Shown piece by piece: positions 42,940-51,181 of a stretch of DNA of 51,181 nucleotides (within the stretch, counting starts at the first letter, position 1; each line of letters begins with the position of its first letter). The DNA comes from Proteiniphilum sp. UBA4084. Lineage in GTDB: Bacteria > Bacteroidota > Bacteroidia > Bacteroidales > Dysgonomonadaceae. The notes below the pieces were generated by a model, which worked only from the letters and a program-made list of their open reading frames with translations, was not told the origin of the DNA and did not search any database. The stretch covers positions 9,794 through 60,974 of the forward strand of contig DFYK01000069.1 of the NCBI GenBank assembly GCA_002383605.1, written 5' to 3'. A program made the position numbers and the translations under genes.

Positions 42940-44709
42940 ATGATGAACAAAAATAATCAGACTCCGGAAACCATTTCCTCGCCCGAGAAGCGGGAACAGG
43001 AAACAGAGATTATTTCAGGCAGTGAAATATTGATCCGATCGTTGATCGCAGAAGGTGCGGATACCCTATTCGGTTATCCGGGCGGTGCCATCATGCCGGT
43101 TTTCGATGCACTGTATGATCACAAACACGAGATCAAACATATTCTGGTACGCCACGAGCAGGGCGCCGTGCATGCGGCACAGGGCTATGCCCGTGTATCA
43201 CAGAAGGTGGGTGTAGCACTGGTTACTTCAGGGCCGGGTGCCACCAATACCATTACCGGCATTACCGATGCGATGATGGACAGTACGCCCATGGTGGTCA
43301 TCTCCGGACAGGTTGCTTCAAGCCTGCTGGGTTCCGATGCTTTTCAGGAGGCCGATGTGATTGGGGTAACACAGCCCATCACCAAGTGGGTGTATCAGAT
43401 CAGGCGTGTAGAAGATATTGCCTGGGCCGTTTCCAAGGCATTTTACATTGCCTCCAGCGGTCGCCCCGGACCGGTGGTACTCGACATTGCCAAGGATGCA
43501 CAGGTGAACAAATGTGCTTATTCTTACCAGAAGACAATCTTTCTCCGCAGCTACCTGCCGGAACCGGAGATTGAAGACGACCAGATCAGGATGGCAGCCG
43601 ACCTCATCAACAATGCCAAAAAACCATTGGCTTTGGTGGGGCATGGGGTGGTTCTCGGTAATGCCGAGGAGGAACTGCGTGCTTTTCTGGAGAAAGCAGA
43701 TATTCCTTTTGGTTCCACCATCCTCGGATTGTCGGCCATGCCTACCGATCACCCGCTGAACTTCGGAATGCTTGGCATGCACGGGAACGTGGCACCCAAT
43801 ATGATGACCAATCAGTGTGATGTGCTGATAGCCATTGGCATGCGTTTCGACGACCGTGTCACGGGCGACCTGAACACCTATGCAAAACAGGCGAAAGTGA
43901 TTCATTTCGATATCGACCCGGCAGAAATAAACAAAAATGTAAAGACGACAGTAAAGGTATCGGGCAATGCGAAAAAAACACTGCCGATGGTTATAGCTCT
44001 GCTCAAGGAGCAATCGCATGCAGCGTGGTTGTCGGAATTCAAACCCTATGAACAGAAAGAATTTGACTGCATCATCAAGAATGAACTATATCCGGAGAAC
44101 GGTGGAGAAATAAAGATGGGTGAGGTGGTGCACAAGGTAACGGAAGCCACGCACAACAAAGCTGTTTGTGTGACCGATGTGGGACAACATCAGATGATGA
44201 GTACGCGCTATTTCAAGTTTACAGAGTCCCGCAGCATGGTCACCTCCGGCGGCCTGGGAACCATGGGCTTTGGCCTTCCTGCCGGCATTGGCGCCAAGTA
44301 TGGTGCGCCGGAGAGAACGGTCTGTATCTTTGTGGGCGATGGCGGTCTGCAGATGACCATGCAGGAGCTTGGTACCATCATGGAATATGATATTGATGTG
44401 AAGATCATTTTGCTGAATAACAATTATCTGGGCATGGTGCGTCAGTGGCAGGAGCTCTTTTTTGATGAACGCTACTCGGAGACACACCTGAAAAACCCGG
44501 ATTTCATTAAAGTAGCTGATGCTTACAATATAAAAGGACGTAAGGTTACCCAACGCAGTGAACTGGATGAGGCCATCGCGGAGATGCTGGCACACAAGGG
44601 TGCCTACCTGCTGGAAGTAGTGGTAGAGACCAAAGGAATGGTCTACCCCATGATTCCATCGGGAGGAAGCGTGACGAATATCTTACTCGGTAACGGGAAT
44701 AAATTGTAG
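42940..44709 (+). CDS. ilvB: Acetolactate synthase large subunit
   Basis: Thiamine-diphosphate and FAD enzyme joining pyruvate with pyruvate (valine/leucine) or 2-oxobutyrate (isoleucine). It is 589 residues. The catalytic Glu73 is in RHEQGAVHAAQGYAR, ATNTITGITDAMMDSTP follows, and the C-terminal TPP motif starts at about 466 (GDGGLQMTMQEL) and ends with NNNYLGMVRQWQ. Starts at 42940 and 42943 are both ATG. It is followed by ilvN after 27 nt. Confidence 0.97.
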   Translation: MMNKNNQTPETISSPEKREQETEIISGSEILIRSLIAEGADTLFGYPGGAIMPVFDALYDHKHEIKHILVRHEQGAVHAAQGYARVSQKVGVALVTSGPGATNTITGITDAMMDSTPMVVISGQVASSLLGSDAFQEADVIGVTQPITKWVYQIRRVEDIAWAVSKAFYIASSGRPGPVVLDIAKDAQVNKCAYSYQKTIFLRSYLPEPEIEDDQIRMAADLINNAKKPLALVGHGVVLGNAEEELRAFLEKADIPFGSTILGLSAMPTDHPLNFGMLGMHGNVAPNMMTNQCDVLIAIGMRFDDRVTGDLNTYAKQAKVIHFDIDPAEINKNVKTTVKVSGNAKKTLPMVIALLKEQSHAAWLSEFKPYEQKEFDCIIKNELYPENGGEIKMGEVVHKVTEATHNKAVCVTDVGQHQMMSTRYFKFTESRSMVTSGGLGTMGFGLPAGIGAKYGAPERTVCIFVGDGGLQMTMQELGTIMEYDIDVKIILLNNNYLGMVRQWQELFFDERYSETHLKNPDFIKVADAYNIKGRKVTQRSELDEAIAEMLAHKGAYLLEVVVETKGMVYPMIPSGGSVTNILLGNGNKL

Positions 44710-44736
44710 TGATTTACACATATTAAATCAACAAAA

Positions 44737-45303
44737 ATGGAGGAGAACAAAACATTATACACCATCACCATATTCTCGGAAAATACGGTGGGTGTACTCA
44801 ATCAGATCACGACCATCTTCACGCGGCGGCAGTTAAACATTGAAACGCTGTCGGTATCGCCGTCGGCCATCAAGGGCATTCACAAGTTTACCATCACCAC
44901 TTTTTCCGACGATGAGAATGTGATGAAGAAGCTGGTAAGTCTTATCGACAAGCGGGTAGATATCCTGAAGGCATACTATAACACCAACGAAGATCTGGTG
45001 CATCAGGAGCTGGCCCTGTATAAACTTTCTACGGAGAAGGTGCTGGCACATGGCTCCATTGAATACCTGGTACGCAAATATAACGTGCGCATCCTGGAGG
45101 TTTCCACCGACTGTGTGGTATTTCTAAAAGCGGGGCACTACGAAGAGACACAGGGACTCTTCGAAGAGCTGGCAGAGAGCATCGGCGTGCTGCAGTTTGT
45201 CCGGTCCGGCAGGATCGCCATCACCAAATCGAAGGTGGAGCGACTGAGCGATATGCTGGCAAAACGGGAACGGGAGAATCAAGAAAAATGGGGAAATGCA
45301 TAA
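44737..45303 (+). CDS. ilvN: Acetolactate synthase regulatory small subunit
   Basis: Activates IlvB and gives valine feedback. It is 188 residues with an N-terminal ACT domain (TITIFSENTVGVLNQITTIF, about 9-28; LNIETLSVSPS) and a second C-terminal domain (VRSGRIAITKS). Similar genes in related Bacteroides, as I recall, are followed by an acyl-ACP thioesterase gene before ilvC; here there is only a 92-nt spacer with a hairpin. Confidence 0.95.
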   Translation: MEENKTLYTITIFSENTVGVLNQITTIFTRRQLNIETLSVSPSAIKGIHKFTITTFSDDENVMKKLVSLIDKRVDILKAYYNTNEDLVHQELALYKLSTEKVLAHGSIEYLVRKYNVRILEVSTDCVVFLKAGHYEETQGLFEELAESIGVLQFVRSGRIAITKSKVERLSDMLAKRERENQEKWGNA

Positions 45304-45340
45304 ATCCCGTTAGAAAAAAGAATATATTCATTCGTCGAGT

Positions 45341-45368
45341 CGGACCTTTCTTCGGAAGAAAGAGTCCG
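45341..45368 (+). other. Long hairpin in the ilvN-ilvC spacer
   Basis: CGGACCTTTCTT (45341-45352) pairs with AAGAAAGAGTCCG (45356-45368), giving a 12-bp stem with one bulged A and a CGG loop. No U-tract follows and ilvC starts 27 nt further on, so it is not an ordinary terminator. It could influence transcript stability or processing between ilvN and ilvC. Confidence 0.65.
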
Positions 45369-45395
45369 GTAAGGCACAAAGATTAGATAACAAAT

Positions 45396-46442
45396 ATGGC
45401 AAAAATGAATTTTGGCGGGGTAGAAGAGAATGTTGTTACCCGCGACGAGTTTCCGTTGAGCAAAGCTCAGGAGGTGTTGAAGAATGAAACCATCGCCGTA
45501 ATCGGTTACGGTGTACAAGGCCCGGGGCAGTCGCTCAACCTGCGCGACAATGGCTTCAACGTGATTGTGGGACAGCGTAAGGGCGGCAAGACCTGGGACA
45601 AGGCGGTGGCCGATGGCTGGGTGCCGGGTGAAACATTGTTTGAGATCGAGGAAGCCTGCGAACGGGCTACCATCATTCAGTACCTGCTCTCCGATGCGGC
45701 CCAGATTGAAGTGTGGCCCCGCATCAAGCCTTACCTCACAGCAGGCAAGGCCCTTTACTTCTCTCACGGTTTTGGCATCACCTACAAAGAACGTACCGGT
45801 ATCGTGCCTCCCGCTGATGTGGATGTGATCCTGGTTGCCCCGAAAGGATCGGGTACCTCGCTGCGGAGAATGTTTCTCGAAGGACGTGGCCTCAACTCCT
45901 CCTATGCCATCTTCCAGGATGCCACAGGAAGGGCTTTTGAACGTGTGGTGGCACTGGGAATTGGTGTGGGATCGGGTTACCTGTTTGAAACCGATTTCAA
46001 ACGCGAAGTATTCTCAGATCTTACCGGCGAACGCGGCACACTCATGGGCGCCATTCAGGGACTGTTGCTGGCACAGTATGAGGTGCTCCGTGCAAACGGA
46101 CACACCCCTTCCGAAGCTTTTAACGAAACAGTAGAGGAACTTACCCAGTCGCTCATGCCGCTCTTTGCAGAAAAGGGGATGGACTGGATGTATGCCAACT
46201 GCTCTACCACTGCACAGCGTGGCGCACTCGACTGGATGGGGCCGTTCCACGATGCCACCAAGCCGGTATTTGAGAAACTGTACAAAGAGGTGGCCGCCGG
46301 CAATGAAGCGCAGCGCTCCATCGACAGCAACTCGCAACCCGACTACCGCGAGAAATTGGAGGAAGAGCTGAAAGCCCTTCGTGAAAGCGAGATGTGGCAG
46401 ACTGGCGCCGTGGTACGCAAGCTAAGGCCGGAAAATAACTGA
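45396..46442 (+). CDS. ilvC: Ketol-acid reductoisomerase
   Basis: Converts acetolactate and acetohydroxybutyrate to the dihydroxy acids used by IlvD. It is 348 residues with a Rossmann motif GYGVQGPGQSLNLRDNG (about residues 34-50), the cofactor loop GQRKGGKTWD, APKGSGTSLRR and the ETDFKREVFSDLTGERGTL metal-site block. Last gene of the operon. The cofactor loop alone does not let me decide between NADPH and NADH. Confidence 0.96.
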   Translation: MAKMNFGGVEENVVTRDEFPLSKAQEVLKNETIAVIGYGVQGPGQSLNLRDNGFNVIVGQRKGGKTWDKAVADGWVPGETLFEIEEACERATIIQYLLSDAAQIEVWPRIKPYLTAGKALYFSHGFGITYKERTGIVPPADVDVILVAPKGSGTSLRRMFLEGRGLNSSYAIFQDATGRAFERVVALGIGVGSGYLFETDFKREVFSDLTGERGTLMGAIQGLLLAQYEVLRANGHTPSEAFNETVEELTQSLMPLFAEKGMDWMYANCSTTAQRGALDWMGPFHDATKPVFEKLYKEVAAGNEAQRSIDSNSQPDYREKLEEELKALRESEMWQTGAVVRKLRPENN

Positions 46443-46461
46443 TATCCAGTGCAGTTTTGAT

Positions 46462-46539
46462 CCAAAGAGGAAGGTTTTATGCCTGCCTTTTTGGTTAAAA
46501 ATAAAGGAGACAAAGGTTAAAACCTGCGTCTCTTTTTTT
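46462..46539 (+). terminator. Two tandem hairpins ending the leu/ilv operon
   Basis: The first hairpin (46462-46474 with 46482-46494) pairs 12 of 13 positions around TTTTATG. The second (46503-46511 with 46528-46536, inner GGTT/AACC) is followed by a run of seven T (46533-46539) and is a normal rho-independent terminator. Confidence 0.82.
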
Positions 46540-46556
46540 ATTTTGTAATTGTTTCC

Positions 46557-46564
46557 TATCTTTG
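46557..46564 (+). promoter_or_regulatory. Promoter -7 element for tal
   Basis: TATCTTTG is a full TAnnTTTG match 37 nt before the transaldolase ATG. The expected -33 region falls in the T-run of the upstream terminator, so no clear TTTG is seen at the right distance. Confidence 0.5.
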
Positions 46565-46601
46565 GTGAAGCACATTTTAAAAATCTAAACCCGAAACAGT
46601 T

Positions 46602-47558
46602 ATGAACTTACTTGAGCAATTGAAAACATTCACCAAAGTGGTTGCCGATACGGGAGATTTTGCCTCTATTGAAGCGTACACGCCAACAGATGCGACCACC
46701 AACCCATCGCTGATTTATGCAGCCTCACAGGATGAAAAGTATAAAAACCTGATTAATGATGCGCTCAGGTTTGCCAAAAACTCATCCGCCGATAAGAGTG
46801 CCCGGCTTTCGAAGGCAATGGATAAGCTGGCTGTAAACTTCGGACTTGAAATTCTAAAGATTGTACCGGGACGTGTTTCCACCGAGGTGGATGCCCGCCT
46901 GTCGTTCGATACGGAAGCAACTGTTAAAAAAGCACATGAGCTTATCTCGCTATACGAAGCTGAAGGCATCTCACGGGAACGAATCCTGATTAAGGTGGCT
47001 TCCACATGGGAGGGGATTAAGGCAGCAGAAATTCTTGAGGAAGCGGGTATTCACTGTAATCTGACCCTGCTCTTCTCTCATGCCCAGGCGATAGCTTGTG
47101 CTGAAGCGGGCGTACGGTTGATTTCACCGTTCGTGGGACGCATTCTCGACTGGCACAAAAAAGATCGTGGCGTTTCGGAAATTCCCGCACCGGAAGACCC
47201 GGGCGTGATTTCGGTAACTGGTATATTCAACTACTACAAGAAGTTTGGCTATCAGACCCAGGTGATGGGTGCCAGTTTCAGGAACATCGGGGAGATATGC
47301 GAACTCGCAGGATGCGACCTGCTCACCATCTCTCCCAAGCTTTTAGAAGAGCTTGAGCAGACCGAAGGCAAGCTGACGAAAAAACTGGATGCCGACGCAG
47401 CCCACGGAATGGATATCGAAAAAATATCGCTCAATGAAAAGAGCTTCCGCTGGATGATGAACGAGGATGCCATGGCTACCGAAAAGCTGGCCGAAGGCAT
47501 CCGCAACTTCACCAAAGATTTGATTAAGCTGGAAAATCAGATTGAAGCAAAGCTGTAA
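46602..47558 (+). CDS. tal: Transaldolase
   Basis: Pentose-phosphate pathway enzyme moving dihydroxyacetone units through a Schiff base. It is 318 residues, the TalB-type length. Family blocks are TDATTNPSLIYAA (about 29-41), VSTEVDARLSFDT and the Schiff-base Lys131 in ILIKVASTWEGIKAA; ISPFVGRILDW is conserved. It ends 4 nt before the convergent end of pdxA. Confidence 0.96.
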   Translation: MNLLEQLKTFTKVVADTGDFASIEAYTPTDATTNPSLIYAASQDEKYKNLINDALRFAKNSSADKSARLSKAMDKLAVNFGLEILKIVPGRVSTEVDARLSFDTEATVKKAHELISLYEAEGISRERILIKVASTWEGIKAAEILEEAGIHCNLTLLFSHAQAIACAEAGVRLISPFVGRILDWHKKDRGVSEIPAPEDPGVISVTGIFNYYKKFGYQTQVMGASFRNIGEICELAGCDLLTISPKLLEELEQTEGKLTKKLDADAAHGMDIEKISLNEKSFRWMMNEDAMATEKLAEGIRNFTKDLIKLENQIEAKL

Positions 47559-47562
47559 GGTG

Positions 47563-48654
47563 TTATTCTTCCTTGGTCAGATCGAGTTTCTCGTCGTCCT
47601 TGCCCCGGTCGAAGAACATCTTTTTCAGCGGGTTTTGGCGTGCCTCATCATAGAACCGCCGGTTCTTGAGGATGTCGATACCCATGTAGATGGCCTGGCG
47701 GAACGATTCGGCAGATGCCTGGTTCTTGCCGGCAATATTGTAAGCCGTGCCATGGTCGGGCGAGGTGCGAACAATGGGGAGCCCGGCGGTGAAGTTGACG
47801 CCTGCATCCATGGCGAGGGTCTTGAAGGGTATCAGTCCCTGGTCGTGGTACATGGCCAGGATGGCGTCGAACTCCCTGAATCGTCCCGATCCAAAGAAGC
47901 CGTCTGCAGGAAAGGGTCCTGCGCAGAGGATCCACTTGTCCTGTGCCTCCCGCACAGCCGGGGCGATGATATCGATCTCCTCCCTGCCCAGCAGCCCGTT
48001 TTCACCGGCATGCGGATTTAAGCCCAGTACGGCGATGCGCGGGTTCTCCAGCAGGAAGTCACGCTTCAGTGATTGGTCGAGTGTGTTCAGTTTCTCCAGG
48101 ATCAGCTCCTTGGAAAGTTTTGAGGGAACTTCCGCAATGGGCACATGTGTGGTGACCAGTGCCACGCGCAGAACCTCCGTGGCCAGGATCATCAAAGCTT
48201 TTTCGCCGTTTTTGGCGAACCGATCCTCTAAAAATTCGGTATGTCCCGGGAAATGAAACTTCTCATTCTGGATGCTGTCCTTGTTGATGGGGAGCGTCAC
48301 CAACAGGTCGATCTTTCCGTTTGCCAGGTCGCCGGCAGCCTGATCCAAGGCAATGTAAGCCGACTCGCCCGCTTCGGCACTTGCCATGCCCGGTTCAATC
48401 CTGATCTCGTCCCTGACACAGTTCACGAGGTTTATCTTCCCCTCCTGCGATTCATCGGCTTTGGAAATAATATGAAAGTTCACCGGATCACCCTCCAGCA
48501 TCTTGCGATAATAAGAAGCCGATTTGGATGATCCGTATATGACGGGGCGGAACAGCTCGAGCAAGCGGTCGTCGGAAAATGCTTTCAGCAGCACTTCATA
48601 TCCGATTCCATTGACATCGCCGTGCGTGATGCCCACTTTGAGTAATGATGACAT
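47563..48654 (-). CDS. pdxA: 4-hydroxythreonine-4-phosphate dehydrogenase
   Basis: Step of DXP-independent-of-salvage (de novo) pyridoxal phosphate synthesis. It is 363 residues: GITHGDVNGIGYE near the N terminus (the family GDPxGIGPE block, with an unusual GDVNGIG), the metal His in VTTHVPIAEV, GLNPHAGENGLLGREE and MYHDQGLIPFK. It is last in the minus-strand rlmN-DUF4837-pdxA group, 42 nt after the DUF4837 gene. Confidence 0.93.
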   Translation of the reverse strand: MSSLLKVGITHGDVNGIGYEVLLKAFSDDRLLELFRPVIYGSSKSASYYRKMLEGDPVNFHIISKADESQEGKINLVNCVRDEIRIEPGMASAEAGESAYIALDQAAGDLANGKIDLLVTLPINKDSIQNEKFHFPGHTEFLEDRFAKNGEKALMILATEVLRVALVTTHVPIAEVPSKLSKELILEKLNTLDQSLKRDFLLENPRIAVLGLNPHAGENGLLGREEIDIIAPAVREAQDKWILCAGPFPADGFFGSGRFREFDAILAMYHDQGLIPFKTLAMDAGVNFTAGLPIVRTSPDHGTAYNIAGKNQASAESFRQAIYMGIDILKNRRFYDEARQNPLKKMFFDRGKDDEKLDLTKEE

Positions 48655-48696
48655 GTATATCTGTTTTGATTCTCTTTTCTGTATGATTCTTCTCTG

Positions 48697-49701
48697 TTAC
48701 CCTTCAATGACTGCTTCTTCGGGTTTGGGAAGGCTGATGGTGTAGAGGGTTGCCTCCAGGTTACGCATCAGGTTGCGCTTGTTCATCTCCGGTGCATAGA
48801 CGTATACCTCCACCACAACCACCATGCCGGTGTTGTCATTTACAAAGGCATGCATCACAAAGGGGCCTCCCATCATGTCGGTCGACATTTCCCACAGACC
48901 GCGCAGTTCGGCACGGAAAGTGCCGTCCATCACCATGGTGCGGTAGTCGGGCGGATAAACGCGCGTGGCGGTTGTCATCTCCGAGTCGAACGAACCCTTG
49001 ATATATTTTCCGAGTACCCGGTTGCGGATGGCAATAAGCGAGTCTTTTTCGAACACCTTTTCGGTGGTGTAGGGAAACTGGTAGATGGCAATATCCTGGC
49101 GTCCTCTGCCGGCATTGTTTGTAGCCCAGTAAAAGTTTTCGTGTTCGGTCACGTTGGTGATTCCCTTGGGCACATAGATATCGATGCCGAACACCTGTTG
49201 TGCACGGGACAGCGGGGCTGTGACCTCTCTCTTCAGCCATTTGCCCGTGCGTTCAAGCTCTTTGGTCACGAAATAATCGACAATGCTTTCCCGGTTATCG
49301 GTCACGAACTTTGCGAAAGAGGCGCTGTCGGGCGCATGGATATTCATGATCACCTGTCCCATGGCATACTTGTCGATGTCGGCGGTGAGCTTGGGATAGC
49401 TGTAGATGGAGGATATCTCGGGGATGATGACGTTGCGTGCCATCTTGAAGGTGCTGGTGAAATTATCCGGTTCAATCTGCAGGATCGTGAAATTGGGTTC
49501 GGGCTGTGGAAGTGCTTTCACATTTGAGTTGAGTACGTCGAACAAAGCCCTTCCCGGTGTACTTTCCCAGGAGGTGTCATCCATCAGGACCATCATTTCG
49601 TTGTTCGTCCCTGAAGCGGACAGGAAACCGCCTCCGTCATCACACGACGTGAAGAGGATGATGATTGCGGCGAGCGCAAGTAGACCGGCAAATTGTTTCA
49701 T
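48697..49701 (-). CDS. DUF4837 family lipoprotein
   Basis: 334 residues with a signal peptide ending in a lipobox (LFTSC, Cys20), so a lipid-anchored envelope protein. The body begins with a GTNNEMMVLMDD segment and has several beta-rich stretches; no catalytic motif was recognised. The family is restricted to Bacteroidota and its function is unknown. The place between rlmN and pdxA suggests only shared transcription. Confidence 0.85.
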   Translation of the reverse strand: MKQFAGLLALAAIIILFTSCDDGGGFLSASGTNNEMMVLMDDTSWESTPGRALFDVLNSNVKALPQPEPNFTILQIEPDNFTSTFKMARNVIIPEISSIYSYPKLTADIDKYAMGQVIMNIHAPDSASFAKFVTDNRESIVDYFVTKELERTGKWLKREVTAPLSRAQQVFGIDIYVPKGITNVTEHENFYWATNNAGRGRQDIAIYQFPYTTEKVFEKDSLIAIRNRVLGKYIKGSFDSEMTTATRVYPPDYRTMVMDGTFRAELRGLWEMSTDMMGGPFVMHAFVNDNTGMVVVVEVYVYAPEMNKRNLMRNLEATLYTISLPKPEEAVIEG

Positions 49702-49760
49702 ATGCGTATTTTTTTGGGATTATCATTCATTCCACGGTGAAGCACATTGCTTTCACAAAA

Positions 49761-49768
49761 CAAATATA
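49761..49768 (-). promoter_or_regulatory. Promoter -7 element upstream of DUF4837-pdxA
   Basis: On the minus strand it reads TATATTTG, a full TAnnTTTG match, 59 nt before the DUF4837 start (49701) and just after the rlmN stop. No convincing -33 element was found. Confidence 0.4.
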
Positions 49769-49798
49769 CAACTATTTGCGTGGAAATGAAATCTACAC

Positions 49799-50830
49799 TC
49801 AGCTTTTTTCTCCCACCTTCGCCGTGGAGAGCATGCCACAGGCAGCGAAGATATCCTCACCCCGCGAAGCACGGATGGTGCTGATGAATCCTTTGGCTGT
49901 AAGGAAATCACGGAACTTGATCATGTTCTCGCTGGTGGAGGGTTTTAGGTTACTCATCGGGATCACATGGAAGCGGATGAGGTTGACGCGGCAGTCGAGC
50001 CCGGCCAGCAACTTGGTCAGTTCACGGGCATAGAGAAGGGAGTCGTTCACCCCGTCGAACATGATGTATTCAAATGAAAGTCGCCGCTGGTGGCTCCAGT
50101 CGTAATCGCGCAGCATCCCGATGACCGAGGTGATGGGTGCTGATTTCTCGATGGGCATGATGGCAAGCCGTTGTTCCGGGATGGGATTGTGCAGGCTGAT
50201 GGCCAGGTGGCATTTGCTTTCATCGAGGAACCGCTTCAGGTTGGAGGTGAGTCCGATGGAGGAGAGGGTGATGCGCTTGGGGCTCCATGCCAGGCCATAG
50301 TCGGCCATCAGCAATTCCGAAGCCTTCTTCACCTGTTTGTAGTTGTCCAGCGGCTCCCCCATCCCCATGAAGACCAGGTTGGTGATTTGCTCCGAGTCGG
50401 GTACCGAGTATACCTGGTTCAGGATTTCCGTGGCGGTAAGGTTGTCGTGGAACCCCTGCTTGCCGGTCATGCAGAAGTCGCAGTTCATGCGGCAGCCCAC
50501 CTGTGAGGAGACGCAGATGGTGAGGCGCTCCTCTTCGGGGATAGTGACTGTTTCGATGAACTTGCCGCCAGCGGTTCTGAAGAGCATCTTGCGGGTGCCG
50601 TCGACCGATGTTTTCACATCGAGCGGTTCCGACCGTCCGATATCAAATTTCTCTGCCAATATCTCTCTGTTTTTCAGTGAGATGTTGGTCATCTCATCCA
50701 TATTTTTTACCCGTTTCAGATAGATCCAGTCGGCAATCTGTCTGGCGGTGAATTTGGGAAGGTTTAGTGCTTCGACGCTTTCGGTGATTTCGGCGAGCGT
50801 CATGCCGAGCAGAGTTTGTTTTTGCTCCAT
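49799..50830 (-). CDS. rlmN: Dual-specificity 23S rRNA/tRNA adenine-C2 methyltransferase
   Basis: Radical-SAM enzyme making 2-methyladenosine at 23S A2503 and tRNA position 37. From ATG 50830 (MEQKQTLLGMTLAEI) it is 343 residues; the upstream extension to 50887 adds a non-homologous stretch. The radical-SAM cysteines are Cys113, Cys117 and Cys120 (GCRMNCDFC); the equivalents of the two mechanistic cysteines appear to be Cys106 (CVSSQVG) and Cys331 (FAACGML). Confidence 0.95.
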   Translation of the reverse strand: MEQKQTLLGMTLAEITESVEALNLPKFTARQIADWIYLKRVKNMDEMTNISLKNREILAEKFDIGRSEPLDVKTSVDGTRKMLFRTAGGKFIETVTIPEEERLTICVSSQVGCRMNCDFCMTGKQGFHDNLTATEILNQVYSVPDSEQITNLVFMGMGEPLDNYKQVKKASELLMADYGLAWSPKRITLSSIGLTSNLKRFLDESKCHLAISLHNPIPEQRLAIMPIEKSAPITSVIGMLRDYDWSHQRRLSFEYIMFDGVNDSLLYARELTKLLAGLDCRVNLIRFHVIPMSNLKPSTSENMIKFRDFLTAKGFISTIRASRGEDIFAACGMLSTAKVGEKS

Positions 50831-50854
50831 TTGCTGCAATTGTAATTTATGGTG

Positions 50855-50862
50855 CAAAGATA
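50855..50862 (-). promoter_or_regulatory. Promoter -7 element for rlmN
   Basis: On the minus strand it reads TATCTTTG, a full TAnnTTTG match, 24 nt before the rlmN ATG (50830). No TTTG at the usual 19-21 nt distance was found. Confidence 0.5.
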
Positions 50863-50966
50863 CGGAGTATTTGGCAAAATGAAGCATCTCAAAGTAAAAG
50901 AGTCAAATAGTTCCGAATGAAGCACCGAAAATAATGGTCATGATCAGAAGAAATGGTTAAAAGTAT

Positions 50967-50974
50967 TATATTTG
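50967..50974 (+). promoter_or_regulatory. Promoter -7 element for the alpha/beta hydrolase gene
   Basis: TATATTTG is a full TAnnTTTG match 42 nt before the ATG at 51017. The -33 element is not clear. Confidence 0.5.
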
Positions 50975-51016
50975 CAATCGGTAATCACACAATTTTCATA
51001 CTGAAATTTATCTACT

Positions 51017-51181
51017 ATGCGAAATATTGCTTTACTGCTTTTTATTGTCTTTGCAACAATGTCTATCCAATCACAGGAAAAACCGGTGCTTTTATTTCCC
51101 AACGGTGCACCGGGAGAAACGGGGAAGATGAAACAGGTGGACGACCTGGGTGGCAACAGAGTGGCTGGCTGCGCTGTGCTG
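51017..51181 (+). CDS. Secreted alpha/beta hydrolase, 3' end cut off by window
   Basis: Only 55 codons are visible: a signal peptide (about 1-20) followed by PVLLFPNGAPGETG, the typical opening of a Bacteroidota family of alpha/beta hydrolases (BD-FAE/acetyl-xylan-esterase-like) whose catalytic Ser, Asp and His lie further on. Substrate cannot be judged. The frame is open to the end of the window. Confidence 0.7.
   Translation, partial: MRNIALLLFIVFATMSIQSQEKPVLLFPNGAPGETGKMKQVDDLGGNRVAGCAVL

Noticed and set aside
34281..46442. A T-box or metabolite riboswitch in front of leuA
   Set aside because: The leader is about 200 nt, lacks a recognisable T-box sequence, and is explained by the leader peptide and attenuator hairpins.
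1..51181. tRNA, rRNA, integrase or transposase genes
   Set aside because: None was recognised by reading the spacers on both strands; short spacers and protein-coding genes account for the window, but a tRNA scan would be the proper check.

Overview
The window looks like chromosome of a member of the Bacteroidales. The reasons are the str-S10-spc-alpha ribosomal supercluster carrying secY, map, infA and a cysteine-poor L36; a complete nqrABCDEF set; families largely restricted to this group (DUF5916, DUF4837, a PNGase F-like secreted enzyme); and many matches to the Bacteroidota promoter -7 element TAnnTTTG. A Dysgonomonadaceae/Porphyromonadaceae-type genus such as Proteiniphilum or Petrimonas is a guess from overall flavour, not something the sequence proves.

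Layout. (1) 1-17.6 kb, plus strand: the 3' part of fusA, then rpsJ through rplQ. This is one long ribosomal protein array with secY, map, infA and rpoA, closed by a rho-independent terminator at 17748-17782. (2) 17.8-25.8 kb: a mixed block with a DUF5916/CBM9-like outer-membrane protein, a type II NADH dehydrogenase, a secreted SGNH-like protein convergent with a PNGase F-like enzyme, and a Nif3-family/zinc-ribbon pair. (3) 26.0-32.2 kb: the Na+-pumping NADH:quinone oxidoreductase operon nqrA-F with its own promoter and terminator. (4) 32.3-33.85 kb, minus strand: pabB-pabC for p-aminobenzoate (folate) synthesis. (5) 34.0-46.5 kb: a branched-chain amino acid operon leuA-leuC-leuD-cimA-like-leuB-ilvD-ilvB-ilvN-ilvC, preceded by a promoter and a transcription attenuator. 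(6) 46.6-50.8 kb: transaldolase, then a minus-strand rlmN-DUF4837-pdxA group. (7) The window ends inside a secreted alpha/beta hydrolase.

Two non-coding systems stand out. First, the leader of the branched-chain operon encodes a 20-residue peptide with eight Ile/Leu/Val codons in a nine-codon stretch. It is followed by an 8-bp anti-terminator pairing that is mutually exclusive with an 11-bp terminator hairpin and U-tract, the textbook layout for ribosome-mediated attenuation. Second, at least nine copies of one intergenic repeat lie at eight places, always just after a stop codon and always in the same orientation as transcription. Each has runs of TCAGG/TCAGC units leading into a conserved core of about 40 nt. 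Three copies in the ribosomal array also carry an inverted tail, giving an element with terminal inverted repeats; the other copies appear to be head plus core only.

Functionally, the ribosomal array supplies translation, the core secretion channel and RNA polymerase alpha. Nqr and NDH-2 are two alternative NADH:quinone entry points. The leu/ilv genes, with the citramalate synthase-like enzyme, could make leucine, valine and (from pyruvate) isoleucine, apart from the final aminotransferase, which is not in the window. No tRNA, rRNA, CRISPR array, integrase or transposase was seen.
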